64,000 nucleotides of DNA, taken from Omphiscola glabra (taxonomy: Eukaryota > Mollusca > Gastropoda > Lymnaeidae). This document shows positions 13,031-24,479 of this stretch, piece after piece. Where the stretch lies: contig OZ024811.1 in the NCBI GenBank assembly GCA_964017045.1, positions 12,739,818 through 12,803,817 of the forward strand. The letters are read 5' to 3'. A model generated the notes under the pieces. The model made no database searches. It saw nothing but the letters and a program-made list of their open reading frames with translations, and was not told where the DNA came from. The position numbers and the translations under genes are program-made. Position 1 is the stretch's first letter; the number at the start of each line of letters is the position of its first letter.

Positions 13031-13031
13031 A

Positions 13032-13329
13032 AAGATCAATATTCCTGTTGCAAGTCAGTTCTCTGAGTCATCCGACTTAAACTCAGAACAAGAAAAAAAG
13101 GCGAATAAGATCAGTATTAATACTGATATTGATTCCAGCTCCACTAGTCGTGAGAAACAGGATGCTGAAATGTTTAGAGACACTGCTCAAAAAGACCATC
13201 TTCCTAGTACAAATCTTATAATCTTCAAAAACCCAAATATGCAAATAGAATGGACCCGGACACGCATCTCCGCCATTCGGACCCTTTTCCCAGTAGACTT
13301 AGTGCTATCCGCATGTCATTTGTGGTAGT
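13032..13329 (+). CDS. Unidentified coding-like open frame, no start codon
   Basis: An open frame of about 95 codons with clearly lower AT content than its surroundings. The predicted peptide is Ser/Glu/Asp/Lys-rich at first (SESSDLNSEQEKK, INTDIDSSSTSREKQD) and more basic and hydrophobic later (EWTRTRISAIRTLFP). It has no ATG near its beginning and ends at TAG near 13327-13329. I do not recognise the family. A fragment of a transposase or gag-like protein, or an exon of an unrelated gene, are possible. It is not conserved in other spacers. Confidence 0.25.
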
Positions 13330-13349
13330 TTATTTTAGTTAAACTAAAG

Positions 13350-13492
13350 AAGTAAGTTTACAATCGTATAGTTAATTCAATTATCTTTCATTTGATACCA
13401 AATTTCGTCTTACAAACCCTACAATAATATTTTCAAAATTTGTTTAATCTCAACCTCTCACTTCTGGTACCCGGTTGCGAAAAGTCGGAGCC
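13350..13492. mobile_element. Second copy of the GGTACCCGG-ended repeat
   Basis: Homologous, in opposite orientation, to the inverted-repeat element at 51882-52049. Shared stretches include CAATTATCTTTCATTTGA and TCTTACAAACCC, ending in TCTGGTACCCGG. The left inverted end is missing or strongly diverged here, so this copy is truncated. Confidence 0.55.
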
Positions 13493-13804
13493 TTTTTAAA
13501 ATGAATTTTTTCATTTCAATTAAAATCATTTTGTTAAATGAAAACTTTTTTTTTTTTAAATGTTAAATATGGCCAGCATAAGGATTAAGAATTTAATAGC
13601 AATTTTTAGAAACACAACAAAAAGAAAGAAAATTAAAAAAAATGTTAGTGATTGATTTTGAAAATTATTACGGGATATGGTAAAATAATATTTTTTTAAA
13701 TTTAAATATGATTAATAAAAACGTATCTACTTATTCATTACTATTTTTCATGTGTTAAATTTTGAAACTAAGATTTGCGAAATCAATTTTGAAATAATAA
13801 CTTA

Positions 13805-14010
13805 CACCTAGTGGTGAATGAACTCAAATAATAAAGTGTAACAACAACGGATATATTTATCAGACAGACTTAATAAAGATAACTGTAACGATTAGGTTTT
13901 CAGACTCACATAATGAAGCTTAAATATTTTGATTAGATTTATCAGACTTATTTTATGAAAGGTTGCTAAAACGGGCTGATTTGTCAGACACATTATTGTA
14001 AAAAATAAAG
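13805..14010. repeat. Degenerate ~42-bp minisatellite, spacer copy 2
   Basis: About 3.5 copies spaced 40-42 bases, each opening with ATTTATCAGACTTA or a close variant and containing TAACTGTAACG or GCTAAAACGG. It is homologous to the tracts in the other spacers. Confidence 0.55.
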
Positions 14011-14859
14011 AAAAAAACAACAACATCAAACTACCTTGAATATAAATTTACTTTCATTTATATTGATTCATGTGAAAAAATAAATGAATTAGGACAGTAA
14101 AACAAGTAAAAAACATATATTACTAAAGAAATCAAAGTTCAAAATTATTGTGAAAACAACTTCTAAAACTGACTGATGTGAATTTTAAAATTAAGAAAAA
14201 ATAAAAATAATCAATTATCTATTTCAAGAGTGAAAAATGAATAATGCGCTAAACTTTGATATAGGTAGAACTTAGAATATTTTAACTCTCCTTGCTAAGG
14301 ATAAATTGTCCCACTTAGCATAATGATATTACATAGGATGCTATATAATGACTTATTTTCTGGTTATAATGATCAAAATCGATAACCATCTATGTATTTT
14401 TTTAAAAAAAACGTTAATTGAATAATTATTTAAATTTTTGAGTTCAGCAATGTAAATTATTATTGAATAAATGCCATACTTTAAATATAATACATACAAT
14501 TCATAAATAAATACATTACATTTGTATAAGCAGTTGTACAGTTGGCAATTTTTCATAATCAGCTAATGACAATCGGTGTGAACTGAATATTTTTTTCTGA
14601 GAAAATATTGCTGGTTTCTGGAAATAACAATAGAGGCGCCCTTGTCATTTCAAGCAGGTAAATTGATTTTTTTTTCTTCTGATTCTTACCAAATAATCAA
14701 ATGAGACCTTTTTATCTCTCATGCATTCGAATTAAGATCTTAAAAATAAATTTTAAAGACACATTTTGCGTTTTGACACTAACAGCGTCGAATTCGTATA
14801 ACTCGATATGCGATTTGTTATGCACATTGTATTTTTCAGGTGGCTGGACATGTGGCCGG
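14011..14859. other. AT-rich spacer, nothing recognised
   Basis: Diverged spacer between units 2 and 3. The short frames at 14353-14556 and 14701-14886 are AT-biased, lack conserved counterparts and are not called. Confidence 0.4.
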
Positions 14860-15115
14860 TTTGTAATAATGGTTAAATATAAATAAAACATTATATGGGC
14901 TGGTTTGTAGTTAAGATGGTAATAAGCACATTATATGGAATGGTATGTAGTGAAGATTACATAGCAAAAAAAAAACATCATATCGGTTGGTATTGAGTGA
15001 TGATGAAATATAAAATAAACACATTATATGCACTGGTATGTGGGGATTGTGAAATAGAAATAAAACATCAAATGGGCTTGCCTGTAAATATGATGAAATA
15101 TAAATCTATGCATAT
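14860..15115. repeat. ~48-bp tandem repeat in spacer 2/3
   Basis: About five imperfect copies of a unit built on ACATTATATGG...TGGTATGTAGTGA followed by an A-rich tail (AAATAAAA). One counterpart of the unit is present singly near 46225-46290 and 59885-59950, so it was amplified here. Confidence 0.5.
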
Positions 15116-15532
15116 GTCTTACGAGATTTGTCAGTCTCGAAAACATGGTTTGATAAAAATCGAAATTTGCCATCAAAAAATTGAAGCAGTATATAATTTA
15201 TGGGGACATCTTATATAAAAGTTGGACCAATTTAAGAGGTCTTCTGTCCGTAAGGGGTCAGTGATATACCTGTTGGTTTTTCTGCTCACAAATATAAAGG
15301 ACAGTGTTACTGTTGTTTGAGTGGTAAAAGACTTGCTGGTATGGTGTGGGGTGGTCTATACAAGTTGTTGAATTCTGGGAAGTTGGAAACTTGGATTTTT
15401 TGGTAAAACTTTAAACAAATAAACGGCTTGAGTTTTAAAAATCCTGTAAACATGTAACTATTAAATAATGTGCAGAAGGTATCTGATGTTGTTCAAATGA
15501 TATTATTGCATTGTAGCAGACAATAACGTTAA

Positions 15533-18500
15533 TTATGTCCCCGTTTGTATCAGGTAACACGTAAAAAGAATAATACAATCAAGTTCAACATCATCGATTT
15601 TCTCCCATTCCAAATATAATTGCTCACCTGCTGCAATTTCAGCAAACCGAATTACTGTTAGATTTTTTGAGACACGATGAAGAAGTTCACTTTTCATTAA
15701 CGTATCTTTTAGTTTCCGACGATACATAATTTTAATTATTTTGCTGTTAGGTGGATTTCTTGTCATAAGTGTTATTAAGTACATGCCATTTAGAGGAGCA
15801 GTGAATATACCAGTCGATTGGTCAAAGTGACTTCCATGGTTAAATTCAATATAATCATATGACTTAATTGCTAATTGCTGTTGATATCGTTTCAAGGCAA
15901 AGAAACCGACTTTTGGTAGAATGCACTTAAGTTCTGTGGAAAAAAAAATATAGAGAAAATATGAATTATATGCATTAAGCATCTGTGGAACTAGGATGTG
16001 AGCGTCAAAGGCAGATCATAGTGTACGTTAAGTTTAAGACAGTATTTATTCTATAAAAAAATTCTTATTATCCTTTTTCCCCCCACATGTGTAAAGAAAG
16101 ATTCGATGTTCATAACTTTGATAACGATTAGTTATTTTTAATACCTTTTTCTGCTTTTATGTTTCCAGAAATATAGGAAGTGACAATGACTCTACATGTA
16201 CTCTTAAAGTAACCACTAAAAAACAAAGGTATTTTTTTAATGAGCATCATCTCATGCATTGTGTTGTCTAGAATGTTCATTACACCTCAGGCTTGAAAAC
16301 TGGACAGATGAGGCTATGTTCAAAGGATTCAGTTGAAAGCCCATACAAATTTAAATACTTACTAGACATCAGGAAAAAAAACAACTGAATCCAAAAAAAC
16401 GGTTACCTTACTTAGGAATTCGTTCTTAGAAAATTGTCATCATTATTTAAATTATGTCATTTTGTTGGTCCTCTATTTTTTAATGACATTGCTTATTATA
16501 AAACAAAATTTAAAAAAAAAGCACTCTGATTGCTCATATATAATATCTTCAAATAGAGCGATATTTTGTGCATATTTTTATGTCAAGTTTTTCAGGTTTG
16601 TAGAGTTATCCGTTCATGTCCTGTTTCGATGCTACTGATAGATTTGTATTGTTTCCATTTCATTTCATCATTTTTTTTGGTACAAGAGTTGTTCCAATTT
16701 GCCACTGTGTTGGTCAAGCATTTAAGTTTATTCGCCGGGCTATATGATTCGTTTGAAATACAGTACAACAGGTTATGTCGCGGTTTGCCAAAAAGCGTCG
16801 AGATAACCAATGATCGAGTTAACCGAAAACCAATATGGCGGCTGTATATTAACATGTGCTTGAAATTTCTTTATGTACACGATGTGCGTTAATAAATTCA
16901 GGTAGTTCAGTAAAAAATAATAAATGTGTTTTTTTTAAATATTACAGATAATTAGAGCAAATTTTAAAATTAAAAAAAATGAAACCAGAATCAACTTTTT
17001 AACTTTAATACTTTTTGAGCAAATAATTTTTAAAATGCGAGTTCGTTTGTTATTTTCTACTCTGGGCGAAGACTCAACATTTTTGTGACCTCATTCTTCT
17101 GATCACTTCATGCGCAATGACTATAAAGTTTATATAAGTATAAGTCAACGCATCCCCTTATTACTAACATATTATTTAGGGACTACTTATTTTTCAACTT
17201 TCAACTTTGAAACACGACTATTTAATTAAAGCTTTCACTGACCAAGGGTTTAATAACGTTTGCACACGGCCAACTCTTATAAATGAAACCCTCAACGTAG
17301 TACCACGGCACATCCATTATGCAAGTGACGGCGAATGGCTGCCCATGACAACGTTTTGCACTCGGTAAATAATGATCATTTATAATATGGACTATACCGG
17401 GATTTTTAAACCTCGAATTTAAACTTAAATTTTAAATTACTTCTAGGTTAATTTAAAACACAAGTCCTGTATTTTGAGAAATAAATACTTTTTTTTTAAA
17501 ATAAAAAAACTTTTTATTATCTTGAGGAGTTCAAAAGCTGGCGATTGGTGATGGGGATCGAGATAACCGAGGTTAAGTGCCAACTTTGACCGAGATATCA
17601 GGGTTCGGTGACATGAAAGATCGACAGGAATAAATGCTAAGACAAAGACATAATTTGGCAGTTCCACTTTGGAAAATGTCTATGTAACAGGTTTGGCGAG
17701 TTAGCTGAGGTCGAGATAAACAGGTTCCACTGTAACTTAACTTTAAAACATGCGCATGTTCTGCGACATTTACTGTCACAAAGATACCACATTCCTGGTA
17801 ACCCCTTAAATGAAACTTGGTGTTGGGAAAAAACTAAAGTGAATTTATTTCAATTGATCATAAAGTAAATTTTTGAAACTTCTATGTGACATAAAGTTCT
17901 TTACTTATAAAAAATAAACCACATAGTTAATTTTTATTTTGTTTTTGTTAATTGCATAAATATAGAGACAAAATGTGGGACAGTTTTAGATAAAATTAAT
18001 GCAAAATTTTTTTATGTATATGTCTAACAAAGTGCTTGAAAAGAAAACTATGTAATAAAATATTAATGTGCTTGTTAAATAAAATTGTGACTAGCTATTT
18101 TCCTCATTTGTTTCTTTAGCATTAATGTTTTAATAATTTCATTAAACATCCAGAGCTTAGAGTTGTAAGTCATTACAAGAACAAAAATGTTTCTAGTAAA
18201 ATACGGAGTAATAATATTTTGAAAAGTAAAGCATCGTTTTTTATGGAGTATCGTACAATTTTCAAAGATACAATCACTACCCAATCCCTTTTATTTATCT
18301 GCCCATTAAATTATCTCTTGTCAATAAGTCCACATTATACAATCTCTCGACTTTGTCTCCCGATTACAAGATCAAGCCGAGTTCTCTCATCTTACACGTA
18401 CTTTTTCACAACCGTTCCCAGGTCATATAATCTCACATTACGTCGCTTTACCAAAATCCTACTCAATTCGCACTTTAACCCATGTATCCCTTAAATTCTA

Positions 18501-21500
18501 GAACCTATTATGTGCATTTGCCAAATGACATTTGCAAAACAAATATATGATGGAATGCATTAAAACTCTTGAAAACATAATAAAAATAATAAGTATTACT
18601 TTTAAAAGAAAAAAATATATACTTTTTAGCAATTTGTCTCATATAATTCTAACATTTTCGTGCTCAATAAAATGGATAGTTCGCCATTACATATTATTAA
18701 ATAAATTAGTCTGTAACTTAAAGGAAACATAAACTAAACAAACACATAAACACACAAATGCACGCACACACGTAGACAAAATAAAACAATTTCAACCAAG
18801 AAGGTCCACGAAATGTCCAAATTTCCATGTAAATATGTTGATATTAAAAAAAATATTGTATACAAATGTATCAGATTATAATGATTGCCTGTCATGAAAC
18901 AAAATCGTTTATTAAAATTAAAGGTAATCTTGCAGGTTTTTTTTTTCACTTTAAATTTTAGCTAAAAACAAATTCTTACCGAGCTCTGTAATTTTGTTAG
19001 ACATTTCAAACACACGTTTCTCAATGTCATCTTTCTGTAAATGAATGAGTGCAAAAGTATTATTACACATTTTTTTTTATTCAACCCGGAGCTCTATATC
19101 TTTAAAAGGATTGCTTTGGGATATTTTAAACACAATACCTCTGAAAGATTTTTGTCACAACTTTGGACTTTCTTGTTTAAAGTCTCATTTAGTTTTTCCA
19201 ATGGAGACAGTCTTTTGTTAAGCAGTTGGCAAACCAAACCAATCTGTGTAATCTGCAAATGTTATCACAGAGAGATCTAAACAAATGTGTACACTTTTAA
19301 AAGACACTAAGTTTGCATTTTAATTTTTTAACATATATATTGCAGAAACTAATTTGAGTTTACTGAATGAACATTAAGTTGTTTTTTAAAAATGTTGTAT
19401 CATGAATTAAATACAGATCTTGTTTCAAATTAGCTTAGGTTTAAACCATTATTTTAAAATAATAAAAAAATACTTTTACATCTTAGTACCATTTTTTCAC
19501 ATTGTGACAGATGAAAGAAAAATTAAATTAGTGGGTCTTTTTATTAGTCATATTTAAAATCAATCTCAATCATATTTTAATGTATGCCGGGGGAAAAAAA
19601 GGGGGGGGGGCAACACAAAACTTGAGCGAGGTAGCGACCATTTTATCTTTTCACAGGCGGAATTAATATTTAAAAGTTATTGGAAGTTGCAAGTCTTATA
19701 TTAATTAAAGGATCTAGGGAAAAGCCAAGTTAATGAAAAATTACTATTTAGTATTATGTTGTAATTTGGTATGAACTTATAACTTATCTTGCTTTAACAC
19801 TGAAATTTAAAAATTTTCTTTACTTTTAAGTGTGGTTACATTTTAATTACCTAGCTTACCAAATCTTCTGTCATAACTTTATTGAGACATCTCATATTTT
19901 CAAACCGCTCTGAGTACTGAGATGACATAATGTTAATGGAGACTTCCAGTTCATCCATTTTATTAGACATATCATTATAATGTTGATTTGTACTCTCGAC
20001 GCTCTTTGACAAATCTTGTATAGACATAAGGGCGTCATTTCCACAAGTTCTAACAGAGCTGATCTGTTTATATAGTTCATTCATTGAGATATTGACATAC
20101 TTATTTTCTTCTTCTAATTTGTTTAACTTGACATCAACATCTGTTACAGTTCCACATAGATCATCAACATTTGATTTAATGCCTTGGTATCTTTTCTCCA
20201 GGTCCGTAATTTTATTATTAAGCTTTTCCTCAGAATTCAATTTTCCGTTTGTTAAAATTTCCACTTTTTTATGATCATTTTCTTGTTGAGCCGAGACATC
20301 TTTTAATAGCTTATCAACATTTCTTGTTTGGTCTTGAACTTTTTCTGTTGCCTTTTTAAGTGAGTCCACAGCTTCCTCTAGTATGGCAAATCTCATCGTC
20401 ATGTTATGAGAAGCCTCAGATCCTACAGTAAGTAGATAATTTTTTTCATGTCATGAGATTAGGAGGATTTGATGGAGTTAATGTTCCCTCTCATCAACCG
20501 CTTTAAACTAATCGTTTGTTGTGATATATTGGACATTACGTGCACATTTTCTATACACAACACCACCATTGTAATTCGTCATTTCTTCATCCTGTAGAGT
20601 AGTAACTTTAAATTAAATGTGCATCTGATGATTTTGCTTGGATTTATATAGAACTATGATCAAATATATATTTAAAACATTATTACATCGCCTTCTAAAA
20701 CAACCAGAACACTTTTAACCCAAAGCACACTATTTTAAAGGAATTTCTTTTTACTTATATTATGTATAGTTTCACAGCTTCCAAGCATAGGTTCTGTTTT
20801 GTTTTCAGCAATTTTTGAACTTGCTCGAGGACTTGTCAAAGTATTTATAGTTGTCAAAAGTGTTTGGTTAAAATCACTTTCATACATATGTTTCCCTGTA
20901 GAGGTAAATTTAAATAATACAATTAAAACATTGTTTGAGCTAAACATATTTTTTTTTATTGTTTCGTGAATACCCATTTTGTGGGAATGAAAAAGGGGTT
21001 TAAAAAGTTAGCGAACCGAATGGATTGAAGTTAAAGAAATTAATTTTTAAAGAACGTAAATAAAAATTATGTTAGTTTTCTATTTGGCATAGTGTGTTTT
21101 GTTAAAAATCAGATCATCAACTATCTGTCCTTCTTAAACGATGATGTAGCTTCTGCTATATTGGAAACTAGTATCGATATTAAATAATGGAAATGCGATA
21201 AAATAAGTCAGTTTAATCTAATTTGTTTCTGTTTGTATCTTTCGCAAGTAGTCAGAGCTTTAACATAGGTTTTACTTGAGCCTTTAGACAATGCTGGCAC
21301 AATAATAAAAAAAGGAATTTTAAAATTTAAGACTAAAAAATTGTGTAACAAAACGCATCGACATATTTTGGTATCATATTGTCAGCCGTATTAATTATAA
21401 TTTTTTGTTGAATAAAATCAATCCATTTTTCAATTTATAATGAATATTTTTGAAATATGAATTTTAAATGTGAATTGTTTTTAATGATTTTAAGGGTGCG

Positions 21501-23621
21501 GGGGTGTAGTTCTTTTAACATAACGTAAAGTCTTATAATATGAGACAATGTTGTTGTTTTTTTTCAATCCAGAATAGTGCAAGCAATTACTAAAGTCAAA
21601 GAAAATGTCATCAAAGAATAGCAACATTGAAGTAACTCTTAGACACAAAAGAACAAGTTTCCTATTTCAGAGTCAGTCTTCTTCTTTGCCGTTCTCACTC
21701 CCAATAGAGCATAGTCCATTCACAAACTTTTCCATCTGTCCCTGTCCTGGTGAACCTTTGCTAGTTCAGCCTAGCTTTTCTTCATTCTTTTCATCTCTGT
21801 CTCTACTCCCCTTTACCATGTAGCTCTTGGTCTTCCTCTTTTCCTGGTAACTTGAGGATTCCAGTCTAGGGCCTGTCTTGTGATGTTAGTGTTTGGTTTC
21901 CTTAATGTGCGCCCTATCCATCTCCATTTTCTCATTTTTATCTCCGTTTCTACCGGAACACTTGACGTTCTCTCCCAAAGGACATTGTTACAAATTGTGT
22001 CAAACAATCTTATTTTGAGGTTCCTTCGTAAGCATCTAATGTTTGTTTTTGTTGTTCTTCAAGCTTTACAGCCATACAGAAGAAGTGCCTTGACATTTGA
22101 GTTGAATATTTTTAACTTTGTTTTTTTCAGTATTTTACTAAAGTTCCAGATGTTTCGCCAGGCATAGAATGCTCCTCTGGCCTTTTGGACCCTAGACTTT
22201 AAGTCCTCATCTGTTCCACCATTTTTATTTATAATGCTTCCAAGTTATCTAAGTTTCAACTTCTCCAAGAGACGCTCGTCTCAGGTTAATCCCAATGACT
22301 CCATCATGCACCGCATTTATTTTAAACGTAGTGGGTGTCCCTTTATTTATGCTAAGTCCTTTGAAGTTCCCCATGATAATGTTAATATCCTAATCTCTCG
22401 CACTTGAAACAAAATTCTGAAGTTTTTCATAGAAGTCTTATTTTGTCGTCTCATCTTTATCATTTGTTGGTGCATAAATTTGGATGACGTTTAGGTTGAT
22501 GTCTTTCTTGAAAGTTCTTAAGACTGCTCTTATTATCCTGGGTCCCTCAGGCTGCCATTCAATCAGGTGACAGTATCAGGGCTACTCCTTCACTGTGTAT
22601 GGCATCTTCTTCTTCATGACCAGTGTATAAAAGGGACTCTTCAGATGTTAGTTTAGTAGATCCATTTCCTGTCCATCTTGACTCATTGTTCCTAAGATGT
22701 CTACTCTGTATCTCCTCTGTTCGATAGTTACTTGTTTTGTCTTTCCCTCCTCCAAAATCGTTCTAACATTCCAGGTTCCAATCCTGGAACTTTTGAACAG
22801 CGTCAGGCAGGAATTCGGCACGTCAGCTCCTTTATTCGTTTGGCTAAACTGCGTCATATCCTGTTTATGAGGACCCGCACTCGCTGGGGGTGGCAAAGGC
22901 TTATTGGTTGTGTATGTTTTCGTAGCGGTAGTTGAGTTTCTTGCAATGAATGAGTTGCTAGCCCAAGGCAAAACATGATACAATAAGTCGCCTATGACTT
23001 ATTCTACTCCTATATTAGGTCCCGTCAGTTGCACGCGGGAATTCAGAGGGAGTGTTCCAGAACAAAGATCAAAAACATATTTCTTATTTTCTTGCGAGAC
23101 ACGAACAATTATTTATATAATCAAATAATATAGAAAATATACATCAAAGTTTTGGACATTTTATGGTTATATAAAAAAATACCTGAAAGTTCATCAGATT
23201 TTTTTAGAAAAAGACTTAAAGTTTCCTGTATTCTGTTGTTTATTTCGGTATAAGTTGTGTGATTGACAATTCCGCCGTTAATCCAAGCATTTACTTCAGT
23301 TTGTACCTACGTATTAGATACAATAAAACAAAAAAATAAACATGATTTAAATAGCGTTATGTAATACTTCCTAAAAAAAACCTAAATCAGTCTTTATTTA
23401 AAATTCAAAACGCAGCTTTGAATCTAATATTTTCATTTTTTAAATGTGGTAAATACAAAAGATCTAAACATTTATTGCAACAATAATTTGTATTAAATAA
23501 CTACATGATTGATTCGATGGTCGACAGCGTCTATCACAGTATTCCTCTCTTCCTTGAGTATCTCAAGTTGTTGGTTGACAATTTTTACAAAGCGCTCAGC
23601 TCGCAGTAATGTGCTTGCCAT
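15533..23621 (-). CDS. Unit 3: coiled-coil C1q-domain protein, complete (501 aa)
   Basis: Seven coding exons: E1 23505-23621, E2 23183-23306, E3 20755-20895, E4 19860-20422, E5 19139-19243, E6 18980-19034, E7 15533-15933 with TAA at 15533-15535. Spliced length is 1506 nt and the frame is open throughout. Residues 1-80 are helical ([18 protein letters not shown]), 81-127 a linker with an NQT sequon, 128-315 a coiled coil, 316-368 two short helical exons, and 369-501 the C1q domain. C1q hallmarks are [24 protein letters not shown], then [16 protein letters not shown] and a final hydrophobic strand. ATG 23619-23621 is taken as start because all units share it. An AG lies 9 bases upstream, suggesting an untranslated exon. 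No signal peptide. C1q domains trimerise and bind diverse ligands; a role in innate recognition is inference. Introns contain a Tigger-like element and a LINE remnant. Confidence 0.86.
16761..17732. mobile_element. pogo/Tigger-like non-autonomous DNA transposon
   Basis: The left end is CAGTACAACAGGTTATGTCG after a TA. The right end is, read inward on the minus strand, CAGTGGAACCTGTTTATCTC with TA outside. Both carry the CAGT..AAC start and TA target typical of pogo/Tigger elements. Subterminal motifs on both sides (GTCGAGATAACC, GATCGAGTTAACC; ATCGAGATAACCGAGG) are also characteristic. The 0.9-kb interior has no transposase frame. It lies in the last intron of unit 3. Confidence 0.6.
18240..18515. 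repeat. Diverged CCCATTAC-type intron block, unit 3
   Basis: Sequence such as GCCCATTAAATTATCTCTTG, then TTACACGTACTTTTTCACA and ATATAATCTCACATTACGTC, matches the block around the 29-bp minisatellite of unit 2 (10250-10430). It supports segmental duplication of the whole intron. Confidence 0.55.
21790..23040 (-). mobile_element. RTE-like LINE remnant, reverse transcriptase core deleted
   Basis: Minus strand. Near 22800 it reads as the start of an AP endonuclease ([35 protein letters not shown], later [13 protein letters not shown] and MGNF). At about 22250 it jumps to the far C-terminus of the same ORF ([20 protein letters not shown], then [20 protein letters not shown] and a KRGRPRATW end at 21813). 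The RT catalytic region is missing and there are many stops. It lies in intron E2/E3 of unit 3, on the same strand as the gene. Host genes related to this LINE are often mis-called craniofacial development protein 2-like. Confidence 0.85.
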
Positions 23622-24179
23622 TTTGGAAAACTACAATCAAAATCAAAATTTAAGGTATAGCGCTAAAAATGTATGTGTTATAGCCCACTTACTAATGTGT
23701 CCATACAATTAAACTGTTACATAAGCACATACGCAGACATATGTAAGATACGAAAAATTTATCTATGCATATAAATAGAAATATTTTTGTTAAATAACTA
23801 TAATATGCATTTTGATGATCACAACATAAACTAATACACAATTTAACCAAAGCAACATTTAACAATTATAACAATTAAAACACAAACTCCACCGTTCACA
23901 TTTTAATATAGATGTTAACTAACATAAAACTTCATACACAGAAGGGTCGCCATCCCCTATTAGAGATAAATATGTATTACTTTTATAACAAAAATTAATA
24001 ATACTTTTTACATTAATTTTTCAGTGAAAAAATCTCTTTACGATCTATGAAATTATAATTTCTTCCTTTGTTTTATTTCTAATATGCTTTAACATTAATT
24101 TTAATTTGCCTAACTGAAGTTAAATTGTGAAAATTAATACATTTATTTACGGACTAATGCAATACATTGCACAGTTTGT

Positions 24180-24398
24180 ATCTAAACCCTTGCCCACGGG
24201 TCTGCGAATCGTGTTCCGCGAGCCACACGATGCTCCTTAACGACATGAGTGCGGCTCGGCCAGTCGGCATAAATTTGGTTTATGACTCCTAAAAAGATGG
24301 TTCTTGAAAAGATATTTGGCTCTCAAAAAAAAATTGTAATAGTCCTACTGCTGCTTTTGGCTCTTTTACTAAAGAGTTTGTCGACCACTGCTCTAGAC
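24180..24398. mobile_element. hAT-like non-autonomous element
   Basis: GC-richer island with GCGAGCCACACGATGCTCC and GAGTGCGGCTC, typical of hAT-derived non-autonomous repeats. It ends GTCGACCACTG at 24390. The next 8 bases are CTCTAGAC, followed at 24399 by CAGTGGTTCTCAAAGAG, a second hAT-type end. So two hAT ends meet across an 8-bp spacer of target-site-duplication length. The left boundary is uncertain. Confidence 0.5.
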
Positions 24399-24479
24399 CA
24401 GTGGTTCTCAAAGAGGGCAGTACCATCACCAAGAGATTGGTGGAATGTCTTAGAGGGACGGTAAAATGCTTGTTTGGAT

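Noticed and set aside
16566..16892. 108-codon plus frame and 87-codon minus frame over the same bases
   Set aside because: They straddle the left end of the Tigger-like element and have no conserved protein features.
22648..22983. A host gene of the craniofacial development protein 2 type
   Set aside because: The frame is the endonuclease start of a decayed RTE-like LINE whose C-terminal part follows at 21813-22250.
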